The notes beneath the pieces are model-generated. The model was not told where the DNA came from, ran no database searches, and saw nothing but the letters and a program-made list of their open reading frames with translations. Both the position numbers and the translations under genes were made by a program. DNA of 64,000 nucleotides from an uncultured Bryobacterales bacterium (GTDB taxonomy: Bacteria; Acidobacteriota; Terriglobia; Bryobacterales; UBA6623), in NCBI GenBank assembly GCA_951813605.1, contig OX638379.1:2242471-2306470 (forward strand). Direction: 5' to 3'. Numbering within the stretch: position 1 is the first letter of the stretch; the number at the start of each line of letters is the position of its first letter. Below are positions 58,301-64,000 of the stretch, one piece after another.

Positions 58301-58961
58301 CCGTCAGCCGATGCTGCGACCTGAGCGACGCGGCAACCCTGAACGTCAGGTCGCCCGCCCCAGCCGCGGGTCGCAGGCCCGCGCTCTCCAGCCTCGCGGT
58401 CGCGTGTACCACGGCTGTCGCCAGCGTCTCGTTCACGAACTTGTCGACGTTCGCCACGAGATCCCGGATCCTATTGATCTCGACGCCCACGGGGTCCAAC
58501 GACGCCCACCGCGACACGATGTTGGCGAAGGTCCATTCGACATCGACGTCGGCCACCGAGAACAGCTGCTCCGCGTAGGCTTCGCCCACGCCGAGGTTAT
58601 CGCCGTTGGTCCGGTACCGGTCGAGGACGGCCTGGAACCCAACGGTCTCGTCCTGCTCGGCCTCGGCCTGCACGCCGCTCGCGTTGTCCAAGCCGTCGTC
58701 GGCGTCGTCGGCACGAATCGACACGGACGGTTGGCTGCCCTTCCCCAAAGCAAGCAGGTCGGGAACGCCTTCAACGAGTTCCCGCATCGTCTTCGCCCCG
58801 TAGTCCGTCTCTCTGAAACCACGCCCCGTCGACTGAAGGAGCCGGTTCTTCAGCACCCCGAGCTGCATCGTCCGCCAGTCCGCCTTGCCCTTTGCCCTGG
58901 CCTCGGTGAACGCTTGGACGATCAGCGCACGCAGTTCGTCCTCTTTCGCATCACGCTTCAC
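55398..58961 (-). CDS. LOTUS/OST-HTH - STAND/AAA ATPase - phosphoribosyltransferase-like fusion, putative defence protein
   Basis: 1187 residues from a GTG with AGGAG upstream; the GTG overlaps the stop of a short upstream frame (GTGA). Residues about 8-85 form an OST-HTH/LOTUS domain (ELRALIVQAFTEARAKGKAD, FRETDYGAKTMRELVEGVPD). About 110-380 is helical, with CESC. About 385-475 is beta-sandwich-like (VVFPVRVVNEGDGNAHGIRI). The ATPase spans about 490-780: Walker A GQKRVGKTS at 524-532, Walker B LVIIDEFDD at 612-620, MFVGSERM, and GNPFYMHLV as in STAND proteins. A helical bridge leads to a phosphoribosyltransferase-like domain (about 930-1187) with PRPP-loop-like VVLVDDFAGTGSTL at 1035-1048 and HNTIPNNTLPVFW near the end, matching the conflict-associated PRTase-CE type. 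All motifs look intact. Biological role inferred, not known. Confidence 0.85.
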   Translation of the reverse strand: MKRDAKEDELRALIVQAFTEARAKGKADWRTMQLGVLKNRLLQSTGRGFRETDYGAKTMRELVEGVPDLLALGKGSQPSVSIRADDADDGLDNASGVQAEAEQDETVGFQAVLDRYRTNGDNLGVGEAYAEQLFSVADVDVEWTFANIVSRWASLDPVGVEINRIRDLVANVDKFVNETLATAVVHATARLESAGLRPAAGAGDLTFRVAASLRSQHRLTAKTKPEAAMRKAIAKTKECQRALVNAVERFCKTTVVAARLSSIDVVKQAHAYRDYALAGERGILHDVEVLLGTLFRKFCESCENYGGEQIPMRARDLRTQVQRTLDPLNDGLGHGLRQLVLEPVANHVSHLIEEGTLASEEMTMPSVRITGDVFKLDLAGADGEVVFPVRVVNEGDGNAHGIRIGQSEGAHRIELSASEPTPPFDLAPGTERLVRLRLGGAPSEQSLELLTTVGCETANGRRVSLEQTLVFQQQRTQPDWDELLRRPPYAINPIREREDLFGRDSILSDLELHVSNETSTFLWGQKRVGKTSVLQVLAANLGERDDVVCIVLRMGELASLHEGQLGHTVANRLVRALEWEREVPSEDEFRAGLGRLVPYVEELARASGRKMLVIIDEFDDLNPAFYLGERGKQFVKALRSLSEVGLTFMFVGSERMDSIYRTHSADLNKWVNCSLDRIEVEADCKALITQPVAGKIEYEPDAVARIVEHCRGNPFYMHLVAGKVFRRCAQERRTFVGTSDVEEVRRGLVSELGPTNFAHFWEDVPVLDPHEKRRSVAQNCLFLACVSALGSGGYESLDDLVDVQAQMNLEPSDRLPAQELQEVENGLLRRRVISRRKPGECGVAVELSVFRDWLLKKGEDELLPVWRTFQEEEPAEPEDDEAGSLMIVESSAFPIEEDELLSVSEKLVYLGKQKDVAEVRRWLRQFDDDARIEVAFLLLKRLVEDGFVNDGAFVNGLANMEDSVRARRRDVGDGVWRIVRGRRLDNLYLAYTDSETKSGAATARELAKRMSPGKCGAASGVPKWVRGHAESDPLVVLVDDFAGTGSTLVRGLERLWKSDGALIPDLARDGRLICCLQTAFPEAVRRVKDEFAGVEALVMKAFGDEVRAFRPEAGIFADDGDRAFAQDVMLQIGRELVPQHPLGYGNMEALVSFHNTIPNNTLPVFWSVGSANGNRWKPLFPRGSFGS

Positions 58962-59107
58962 TGCTTGTTCTCCTGTCCTTGCGCGCCGTGCTCGGCTGGC
59001 GTCGGCTCGCCGAGCCGCCGGCAGAGGTCGATGAAGTGTTCTTGCGCCGCGGAGCGGTCCTTCAGCGCGGAAGCGTGGCACCTAGTGATGAACTCGTACG
59101 GCGTCAT
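58958..59107 (-). pseudogene. N-terminal stub of a DNA methyltransferase, translationally coupled to the LOTUS/ATPase gene
   Basis: 49 codons: TPYEFITRCHASALKDRSAA, QEHFIDLCRRLGEPTPAEHG, AQGQENKQ, stop. The QEHFIDLCRxLGEPTPAE block is the hallmark start of large class I DNA methyltransferases and MmeI-like restriction-modification enzymes, which normally continue for 800 or more residues. Here the frame ends in the GTGA that starts the next gene, so the stub may now act as a leader peptide. It could alternatively be a genuine small protein. Confidence 0.62.
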
Positions 59108-59115
59108 GGGCGCAT

Positions 59116-59829
59116 TCAGCGTCGCCCAGGACGACGGCCGACTGCCACGTGAGCCTCTCGTGTTCGGCGTGGTGGTGGGACCATGGAGTTACTAGGCTTT
59201 GGTGGACAGTTAAGGCTGCGGCAGGTGCTGAGGCTCGAAGTGCCGCCGGACGCGGTCCGGCGCGACCGGCGCCTCGCGGTCTGACGTGTCACATCATCGG
59301 GATCGTGTTTGTCCAGCAGTTCCTGGAATGGACGTATAAGCTGGCTGGTTGGTAGGAATCGATGCAGTGTTCCTCGGGCTTCCAAGTTCCAAACAAAGAA
59401 GTTCTTCGACTTGAGTTGAGCGAGCTTGCGCTGGGCATCTTGCTCAAATGGAGCCAACGCGAACGGATCGTTGTCTGGGGCAACGACAGTGGCTTCCACT
59501 AGAATTCCGGAGTCGCCTGATGTTGCGGCAAAATCCGGGTGTTTATCTGTACCGTGCAAATTCGGGTGCGTGCTCACAGAGAGTCCCAAGCGCAAGAGGA
59601 TCTGGTGCACGAGCAGTTCGAACCATGCGGAGTAGTGTTGCCGGTAGATCGAACTGCGAAAGCTTGATCTGAGGCGTTTGAGTTCGGCCTTCTCAGCGTC
59701 CTTGGAGTAGTCATCATACCACCGCTCGCACGGCTCTTGCGCCACGACCGCTCGATCGATGGCGGAGCGATTGAGGAACGAGAAGTGCGATTCGTTCACC
59801 CCGACCAATCCCGTGAAGGTTCGGTCCAT
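59116..59829 (-). CDS. Nuclease-like hypothetical protein, C-terminus replaced by an R1 fragment
   Basis: 237 codons; the genuine part is about residues 1-180. It begins MDRTFTGLVGVNESHFSFLN; residues 60-130 read RQHYSAWFELLVHQILLRLG, THPNLHGTDKHPDFAATSGD and ILVEATVVAPDNDPF. The pattern E...HPDF...VEAT resembles a PD-(D/E)xK nuclease core. After DKHDPDDV the sequence changes to the R1 IS fragment (59190-59285), and the frame runs on by chance. Probably truncated and inactive, or at least altered. It lies in the same direction as the LOTUS/ATPase gene. Confidence 0.6.
   Translation of the reverse strand: MDRTFTGLVGVNESHFSFLNRSAIDRAVVAQEPCERWYDDYSKDAEKAELKRLRSSFRSSIYRQHYSAWFELLVHQILLRLGLSVSTHPNLHGTDKHPDFAATSGDSGILVEATVVAPDNDPFALAPFEQDAQRKLAQLKSKNFFVWNLEARGTLHRFLPTSQLIRPFQELLDKHDPDDVTRQTARRRSRRTASGGTSSLSTCRSLNCPPKPSNSMVPPPRRTREAHVAVGRRPGRR
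59190..59285 (-). repeat. R1 repeat, copy 2 (inverted), with extra IS sequence
   Basis: GTTACTAGGCTTTGGTGGAC then AGTTAAGG and GCGGCAGGTGCTGAGGCTCG are the reverse of the R1 block at 62349-62432. The bases from 59245 to 59285 have no match in the window. The insertion cuts the nuclease-like gene. Confidence 0.72.
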
Positions 59830-59928
59830 ATCATTGAATAGGCGCTTTGACTTCTCGTGATTCGAATCCGCGACACGGACAGAGGCTGGGTGTTGGCGCG
59901 ATGGAGAATTTGATCGTGGCAGCCAAGT

Positions 59929-60141
59929 TCAATCCGAGACGAGGCGGGCGCTGCGCAGCCATCCGTGGACGGTCTGCCACTTGTCCTCTGTGTCTCGAAA
60001 ACCCAGAAGCCCTGATCGTGCGCTCTTAAGTTTGAGGTAGACCAAGAAGCCGTCATTCCCTCTTGGGTCAGTGATGCCCCCGGAACGGCACCACTCCCGG
60101 AATGCTCTACAGATCATCTCTTTGGCTTCCAACTTACGCAT
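59929..60141 (-). CDS. Small hypothetical protein
   Basis: 70 residues: RKLEAKEMICRAFREWCRSG, NDGFLVYLKLKSARSGLLGF and WQTVHGWLRSARLVSD. The ATG overlaps the stop of a truncated upstream frame (ATGCGTAA), an operon-like arrangement. Unknown family; a helical N-terminus with an Arg-rich surface is all that can be said. Confidence 0.55.
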   Translation of the reverse strand: MRKLEAKEMICRAFREWCRSGGITDPRGNDGFLVYLKLKSARSGLLGFRDTEDKWQTVHGWLRSARLVSD

Positions 60142-60372
60142 GGCGTGTCCCTATTACATTTTCTGCCAGACAGATGTTGAAAATGCCGAACCGGTGGGAC
60201 CCGGTAGATGCTCGAGCGGAATTGATTGCAGATCCCCCGTGTAGATTGTTCACCATGTACTCGAGAACAGTCGGGGTGTTAGTAAGGCACGCAATCGGCT
60301 CAGGCGCCGCCAAAACGATGCCGACCGGTTCTGGACTGGCCGCGTTTTCGTGGACGGATGAGATAGCTTGAT
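60134..60372 (-). pseudogene. C-terminal end of an unknown gene cut by an IS3 element
   Basis: A frame entering from the IS3 boundary reads VGIVLAAPEPIACLTNTPTV, LEYMVNNLHGGSAINSARAS and FGIFNICLAENVIGTRHA, then stops, overlapping the next start codon. The overlap and its non-random look suggest the last 75 or so codons of a real gene whose 5' part was removed or displaced. No family recognised. Confidence 0.42.
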
Positions 60373-61523
60373 AGGCAGTGGTTGCTGGCCCGGGAGAGCA
60401 GGGGGCAAGGAGGCCCCAAGCAATGAGCAAACATGCCTATGTAAAGGCCTGCCCGAAGGAGTTTCGGGAGCAAGTCGTGAAGCGGATGCAGCTGGGTGAT
60501 CGCAGCGCGCGGGAGGTGGCAGGGGAGTTTGGGATTGCGGTGGATTCGGTGCGGCGCTGGATGCAGCAGGCAGAGCGCGACCAGGGCCGCCGGCAGGACG
60601 GGCTGAGCAGTCCCGAGAGGGAGGAGCTGGTGCGCCTGCGGCGGGAGATCCGGCGGCTGCGGATGGAACGGGAGATCCTGTCAAAAGCCGCGGCCTAGTT
60701 CGCTCGGGAGACCACTTCGATGCCGTAAGGGCGTTCGAATTCGTCAGAGCGTAGCAGGCCCAGTATCCGATCGCGGTGATGTGCCGCGTGCGGGGAGTCT
60801 CCCCCAGCGGATACTATGCGTGGCGGGGGCGGCCGCCGAGCCGGCGGGCGCAGGAGAACGAGGCGATGAGCCGCCGGATCGTGGCGATCCATGGCGCTTG
60901 GCGAGAGACCTGCGGGTCGCGGCGGGTGCAGGCGGAGCTGCAGGCGGCGGGGGTGGCGGTGTCACGGCAGCGGGTGGCGCGGCTGATGCGGGCGCTGGGC
61001 CGGCAGGGGGCGAGGCGCCGGAAACGGCGCTGCACGACGCGGAGGGACCGGGAAGCGGCGGTGGCGCCGGACCGGGTGAAGCGCCGTTTCGAGGCGTTCG
61101 CGCCGCACCGCCTGTGGGTCGCAGACATCACGTATGTGCCGACCCGGGAAGGGTTTCTGTACCTGGCGACGGTGCTGGACGTGTGCAGTCGCAAGGTGGT
61201 GGGCTGGGCCATGAGCGCGCGGCAGACGGTCGAGCTGGTGAAGTCGGCGCTGGAGATGGCGCTGGAGACGCGGGCGGCGCAGGGGGTGGTGTTGCATGCC
61301 GATCGCGGCAGCCAGTACACGGCGCTGGCGTTCAGCCGGCGCTGCGCGCAAGCGGGCATCCAGCGCTCGATGGGGGCAGCGGGCAACTGCTTCGACAACG
61401 CGATGGCGGAGAGCTTATTCGCCACAGTGGAATGCGAACTCCTGCAGCGCGTTGCGTTTGCGAGCCGCGAAGAGGCGGCGCGCGAGATCTTCCGTTTCGT
61501 GGAAGGTTTTTACAATCGCGGGG
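60372..61523 (+). mobile_element. IS3-family element, right end lost to an IS256 remnant
   Basis: Contains orfA and orfB in the usual order. The left end is near TGATAGGCAGTGGTTGCTGG (about 60370). OrfB stops being IS3-like at FVEGFYNRG, where the IS256 terminal sequence begins, so the right end is missing. Confidence 0.8.
60423..60698 (+). CDS. IS3-family OrfA
   Basis: 91 residues: MSKHAYVKACPKEFREQVVK, DRSAREVAGEFGIAVDSVRR (helix-turn-helix) and ELVRLRREIRRLRMEREILS, ending KAAA. Complete; AAGGAGG lies just upstream. OrfB would be made by frameshifting near the AAAAGCC at its end. Confidence 0.88.
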   Translation: MSKHAYVKACPKEFREQVVKRMQLGDRSAREVAGEFGIAVDSVRRWMQQAERDQGRRQDGLSSPEREELVRLRREIRRLRMEREILSKAAA

Positions 61524-61546
61524 ACTGTCAGAATTTTCGTGTGTGA
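60699..61546 (+). pseudogene. IS3-family OrfB, nonsense and truncated
   Basis: In the orfB phase, DHFDAVRAFEFVRA is followed by TAG (60752-60754) and then QAQYPIAVMCRVRGVSPSGY. The rest is well kept: LWVADITYVPTREGFLYLAT (Asp), GVVLHADRGSQYTALAFSRR (Asp), NCFDNAMAESLFATVECELL (Glu). After REIFRFVEGFYNRGD the frame runs into IS256 end sequence and stops, lacking the last 10-15 residues (normally RRRHSALGY-like). Confidence 0.82.
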
Positions 61547-62125
61547 GGTTGCTGCATCTTGATTTGCCCGTCCACGGTGACGGAGCCTATGATGCCCATG
61601 CGGCTGAGTTCTCATGGCGTCACCAGCCGAAATCTTGCGCCGAACTGGAGGGCGAACTCGGTGCGCGCCGGGTGCCAGAACGCGGGCGGCCGCACCCATT
61701 TCCGTGCGACCTTCCGCAGCGCCAGGTAGAGCAGCTTGGCCGCTGCCCGGTCATTCGGGAAGTGCCCCCGCGTGCGCACTGCGCGGCGCACCGTGCTGTG
61801 CAAGCTCTCCATCGCGTTGGTCGTGTAAATCGCCCGGCGTAGCGGTTCGGAGAACGCGAGGAACGGGATGATCTGCGTCCAGCGGGAACGCCAGCTCCGA
61901 GCGATAGCCGGATACTTCCGTCCCCAGGGGCCGGCCTCGAACGCGTCCAGCGCGGCCTCGGCCTGCTCCACCCCCGGCGCCCGGTAAACGGCCTTCAATG
62001 CCGCCGCCAGCTTCTTGCGCTCCTGATACGAGGCATGCGCCAGGGAGTAGCGGATCAAATGCACGATGCAGGTTTGCACCAGGGTTTGAGGATACACCGC
62101 TTCAATCACCTCCGGGACGCCCGTC
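61524..62125 (-). mobile_element. IS256-family remnant (transposase C-terminal part plus one end)
   Basis: The inverted repeat GACTGTCAGAATTTTCGTGT with GTGAGG lies at 61525-61550. On the minus strand, the transposase reads GVPEVIEAVYPQTLVQTCIV, HLIRYSLAHASYQERKKLAA, AIARSWRSRWTQIIPFLAFS, AIYTTNAMESLHSTVRRAVR and FPNDRAAAKLLYLAL, stopping at 61612. The N-terminal half, including the first catalytic Asp, is absent beyond about 62120, where unrelated sequence follows. Confidence 0.83.
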
Positions 62126-62348
62126 GGGGGACGCGGCCCCCCAGCCCCCCAAGTCTTCCGGAGGCCTGGATCATCCCCGCAATAGCAGGAGCAGGACGGC
62201 GTGCCGTCAGCTCCACGGCACCCCCATGGCAGGGCGGTCAGGAGGCCGCCGTCTTGCTGCCGGGTGGCCCCCCGGCAGAGCCCGCTGGCGCTGCTCCCGG
62301 CGCGCCCCGTGTAGCTGACGTTCTGCCGGCCCTTGGCACTTGACTTCC
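62126..62348. other. Short filler between IS256 and R1
   Basis: About 220 very GC-rich bases with open frames on both strands but no recognisable protein. Probably the end of another lost element. Confidence 0.35.
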
Positions 62349-62432
62349 CCAACTGTCTTCGACACCATGGTGCGGCACTCTTCGAGCCTCAGCACCTGCC
62401 GCACCCTTAACTGTCCACCAAAGCCTAGTAAC
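62349..62432 (+). repeat. R1 repeat, copy 3 (longest)
   Basis: AACTGTCTTCGACACCATGG, TGCGGCACTCTTCGAGCCTC, AGCACCTGCCGCACCCTTAA, CTGTCCACCAAAGCCTAGTA and AC. It is joined directly to the coding part of an ISKra4 transposase. Confidence 0.8.
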
Positions 62433-63269
62433 CCCAATGGCGCCTTCCCGCCCGAGGCCCCGCCCGCCCCGACCATGTACCTGGGCCTGGACGGCACGGG
62501 CCTGCCCGTGCGCAGCAGCGAGACCGCCGGCCGCGCCGGCAAGCAGCCCGACGGCTCGGCCAAGACCCGCGAGGCCAAGCTCGTGGTGGTGTGGACGGCC
62601 AAGTCCCGTCACCCCAAGACCGGTCGCCCCGAGCGCGATCCCGGCTCGGTCAGCTACTCGGCCGCGATCGAGAGTGCCGCCTGCCGCGACACCGATCCCG
62701 ACCCCTCGCCCTTCGCCCGCCGCGTCTGGCGCGAAGCCCAGCGGCGCGGTTTCCCCCGTGCCCGGCGCCGGGTCGTGCTCGGTGACGGAGCGCGCTGGAT
62801 TTGGGCGATCACCACGGAGTTCTTCCCCGGGGCCCTCCAGATCGTCGACCTCTTCCATGCCAGGCAGCACCTGCACGAGGTGTCCAAAGCGCTCTGGCCC
62901 GACGCTCCCGACCGCGCCCGGCTGTGGGCCGACGTGCGCTGCGAGGAACTCGAGGACGGCTGCTTCGACGCCGTACTCGACGTCCTCCGCTCCCACGCTC
63001 CGCACTGCGAGCCGGCGCAAAAGTGCAGCGGCTACATGCAGCGCAATCGCGACCGCATGCACTACGCCGACTTCCGTGCCCAGGGGCTGGTCGTGGCCTC
63101 CGCGGTGGTCGAGACCGGCTGCAAGACCACCCTCGGGATGCGCTTGAAGCGTTCCGGGATGCACTGGACCGTTGTGGGGGCCAATGCGATCGCGGCCTTG
63201 CGCTGCTGCACCCTCAGCGGACTCTACGAGGACTTCTGGGAATACCGCACCAGCCGCTCCCGGCCCTGA
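62433..63269 (+). pseudogene. ISKra4-family transposase, N-terminally truncated
   Basis: About 275 codons: TMYLGLDGTGLPVRSSETAG (first Asp), TREAKLVVVWTAKSRHPKTG, RVVLGDGARWIWAITTEFFP (second Asp), ALQIVDLFHARQHLHEVSKA, VASAVVETGCKTTLGMRLKR (Glu) and MHWTVVGANAIAALRCCTLS. This is the catalytic core and C-terminus of ISKra4. The N-terminal 150-200 residues are replaced by R1; a start could only come from inside R1. Confidence 0.85.
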
Positions 63270-63770
63270 CTGGGGAGAAGCTCTTGGCGCGAAGACCCGA
63301 AAATCGATGGAATATCAAAATGGTGTCGTGCACCCCGCCGCATCATTCAGCATGCCTACGGTTTCCGGCGCGAGCGAAAAGGTGACCTTGACCATTGCCA
63401 TACTACTGCCACACTACAATACTCACCAAGATTTTCAGCAAAATCACTTGCCCTGCCGGAACGTCAATTCCCGCAAGGCACTTCGCCCGAGCAAAACGAC
63501 CCGTTTCATATAGGACTTTGGCAATCCTAGCGGTCAGCGTCGCTACGATAGGCCGACAAGAACTCCATTTCGAGAATTGCTGGCCTTGTTCCGGACGATC
63601 CAGCCGAGGCTCGCGACGCTTGGGCTAACAGTTGAGAATCCATTTGCGCGATCATTGAGGGCACGTTCGGGGACCTGTGTCGATCGCCAGGTCCCGCATG
63701 TTGGGCACCATTATGCGGGGCCTTCGGCCGGACGGTCTCCGACCAGCACGAATAGCCAGGAGAGAACGCC
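63270..63770. other. Spacer after the IS cluster
   Basis: About 500 bases: the 3' end of the ISKra4 element, then a less GC-rich stretch (63390-63480) and the leader of the metallo-beta-lactamase-fold gene. No gene recognised. Confidence 0.4.
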
Positions 63771-64000
63771 TTGTTCAATACACGACAAAGTGCGACGAGG
63801 GCTACAGCCCTCGTCGTGATACTAGCTGCGGGCATTTTGGCCGCAACGACCGAAACCGATCCGACTGATGGCAAGGCGGCTTGGCGATTCAAGGAGATCG
63901 CAAGCGGAATCTTCTTTGCAACCGGAACCGGCGCGATGACAACGATGAGCAACTCGCTCGTAATCGTCAATGACGACCACGCGATGCTAGTCGACACGAC
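63771..64000 (+). CDS. Metallo-beta-lactamase-fold hydrolase, N-terminal part (runs off window)
   Basis: Starts at a TTG with AGGAGAG eight bases before it. A signal peptide follows (SATRATALVVILAAGILAAT), then WRFKEIASGIFFATGTGAMT and SNSLVIVNDDHAMLVDT. This is the usual first part of MBL-fold hydrolases (VxDGIYxxxGxG...SNxxVIVxDDxxxLVDT), before the HxHxDH metal motif that would lie beyond the window. Exported enzyme, substrate unknown. Confidence 0.72.
   Translation, partial: MFNTRQSATRATALVVILAAGILAATTETDPTDGKAAWRFKEIASGIFFATGTGAMTTMSNSLVIVNDDHAMLVDT

Noticed and set aside
45000..63300. CRISPR array in the defence island
   Set aside because: No regularly spaced short repeats are seen; the repeats present (R1, IS ends) are irregularly placed and of unequal length.

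Overview
The window is about 64 kb of bacterial DNA, GC-rich over most of its length. LpxA (lipid A synthesis) points to a Gram-negative. The gene content resembles environmental Acidobacteriota of the Bryobacterales/Solibacter type: several secreted enolase-superfamily proteins, Tat-exported Gfo/Idh/MocA oxidoreductase, DUF3604 and CehA-like proteins, a PQQ-dehydrogenase remnant, and an F1-only atp cluster. That assignment is an inference from gene content only. No complete RNA gene was found; one tRNA-Cys-like 3' half is present.

Layout. 1-7 kb: the end of an enolase-superfamily gene, ribosomal protein S21, a large DUF3604 protein and a CehA/McbA-type hydrolase. 7-12.6 kb: an ornithine cyclodeaminase-like gene plus alpha/beta hydrolase locus that has been duplicated. 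Copy A keeps the cyclodeaminase and copy B keeps the hydrolase. Accessory DNA lies between them, including a 1.37-kb element with terminal inverted repeats that carries an AbiEii-like nucleotidyltransferase, a partner gene and no transposase. 12.6-20 kb: housekeeping genes (coaD, an aspartate aminotransferase, manA, an MFS exporter, trpS, a LysR regulator, an FAH-family hydrolase). 20-25.2 kb: atpHAGDC, the F1 part of ATP synthase, without F0 genes. 25.2-44.5 kb: mostly sugar/sugar-acid metabolism and secreted redox proteins (DapA-like, type-5 uracil-DNA glycosylase, DksA-like zinc protein, a decayed cytochrome c/PQQ dehydrogenase, thioredoxin-fold protein, Tat-exported oxidoreductase, formylglycine-generating-enzyme-like protein, ApbE, polyphosphate glucokinase, two enolase-superfamily proteins, an epimerase-like lipoprotein, VOC protein, LpxA).

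45-63.3 kb is an accessory island of broken insertion sequences (IS3 twice, IS256 three times, IS110, IS1634, ISKra4) and defence-like genes. It starts near a toxin-antitoxin pair with a nonsense-disrupted toxin and a tRNA-Cys-like fragment. It holds a two-gene, lower-GC module that looks like type II Thoeris (TIR protein plus membrane-anchored Macro effector). It also holds a roughly 1190-residue protein that joins a LOTUS/OST-HTH domain, a STAND/AAA-type ATPase and a C-terminal phosphoribosyltransferase-like domain. Next to that protein are the N-terminal stub of a DNA methyltransferase and a truncated nuclease-like operon. A metallo-beta-lactamase-fold gene begins at the right edge.

The most promising undescribed items are the LOTUS-ATPase-PRTase protein and the transposase-less element carrying the nucleotidyltransferase pair. 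All family assignments come from reading motifs by eye; no database search was made.
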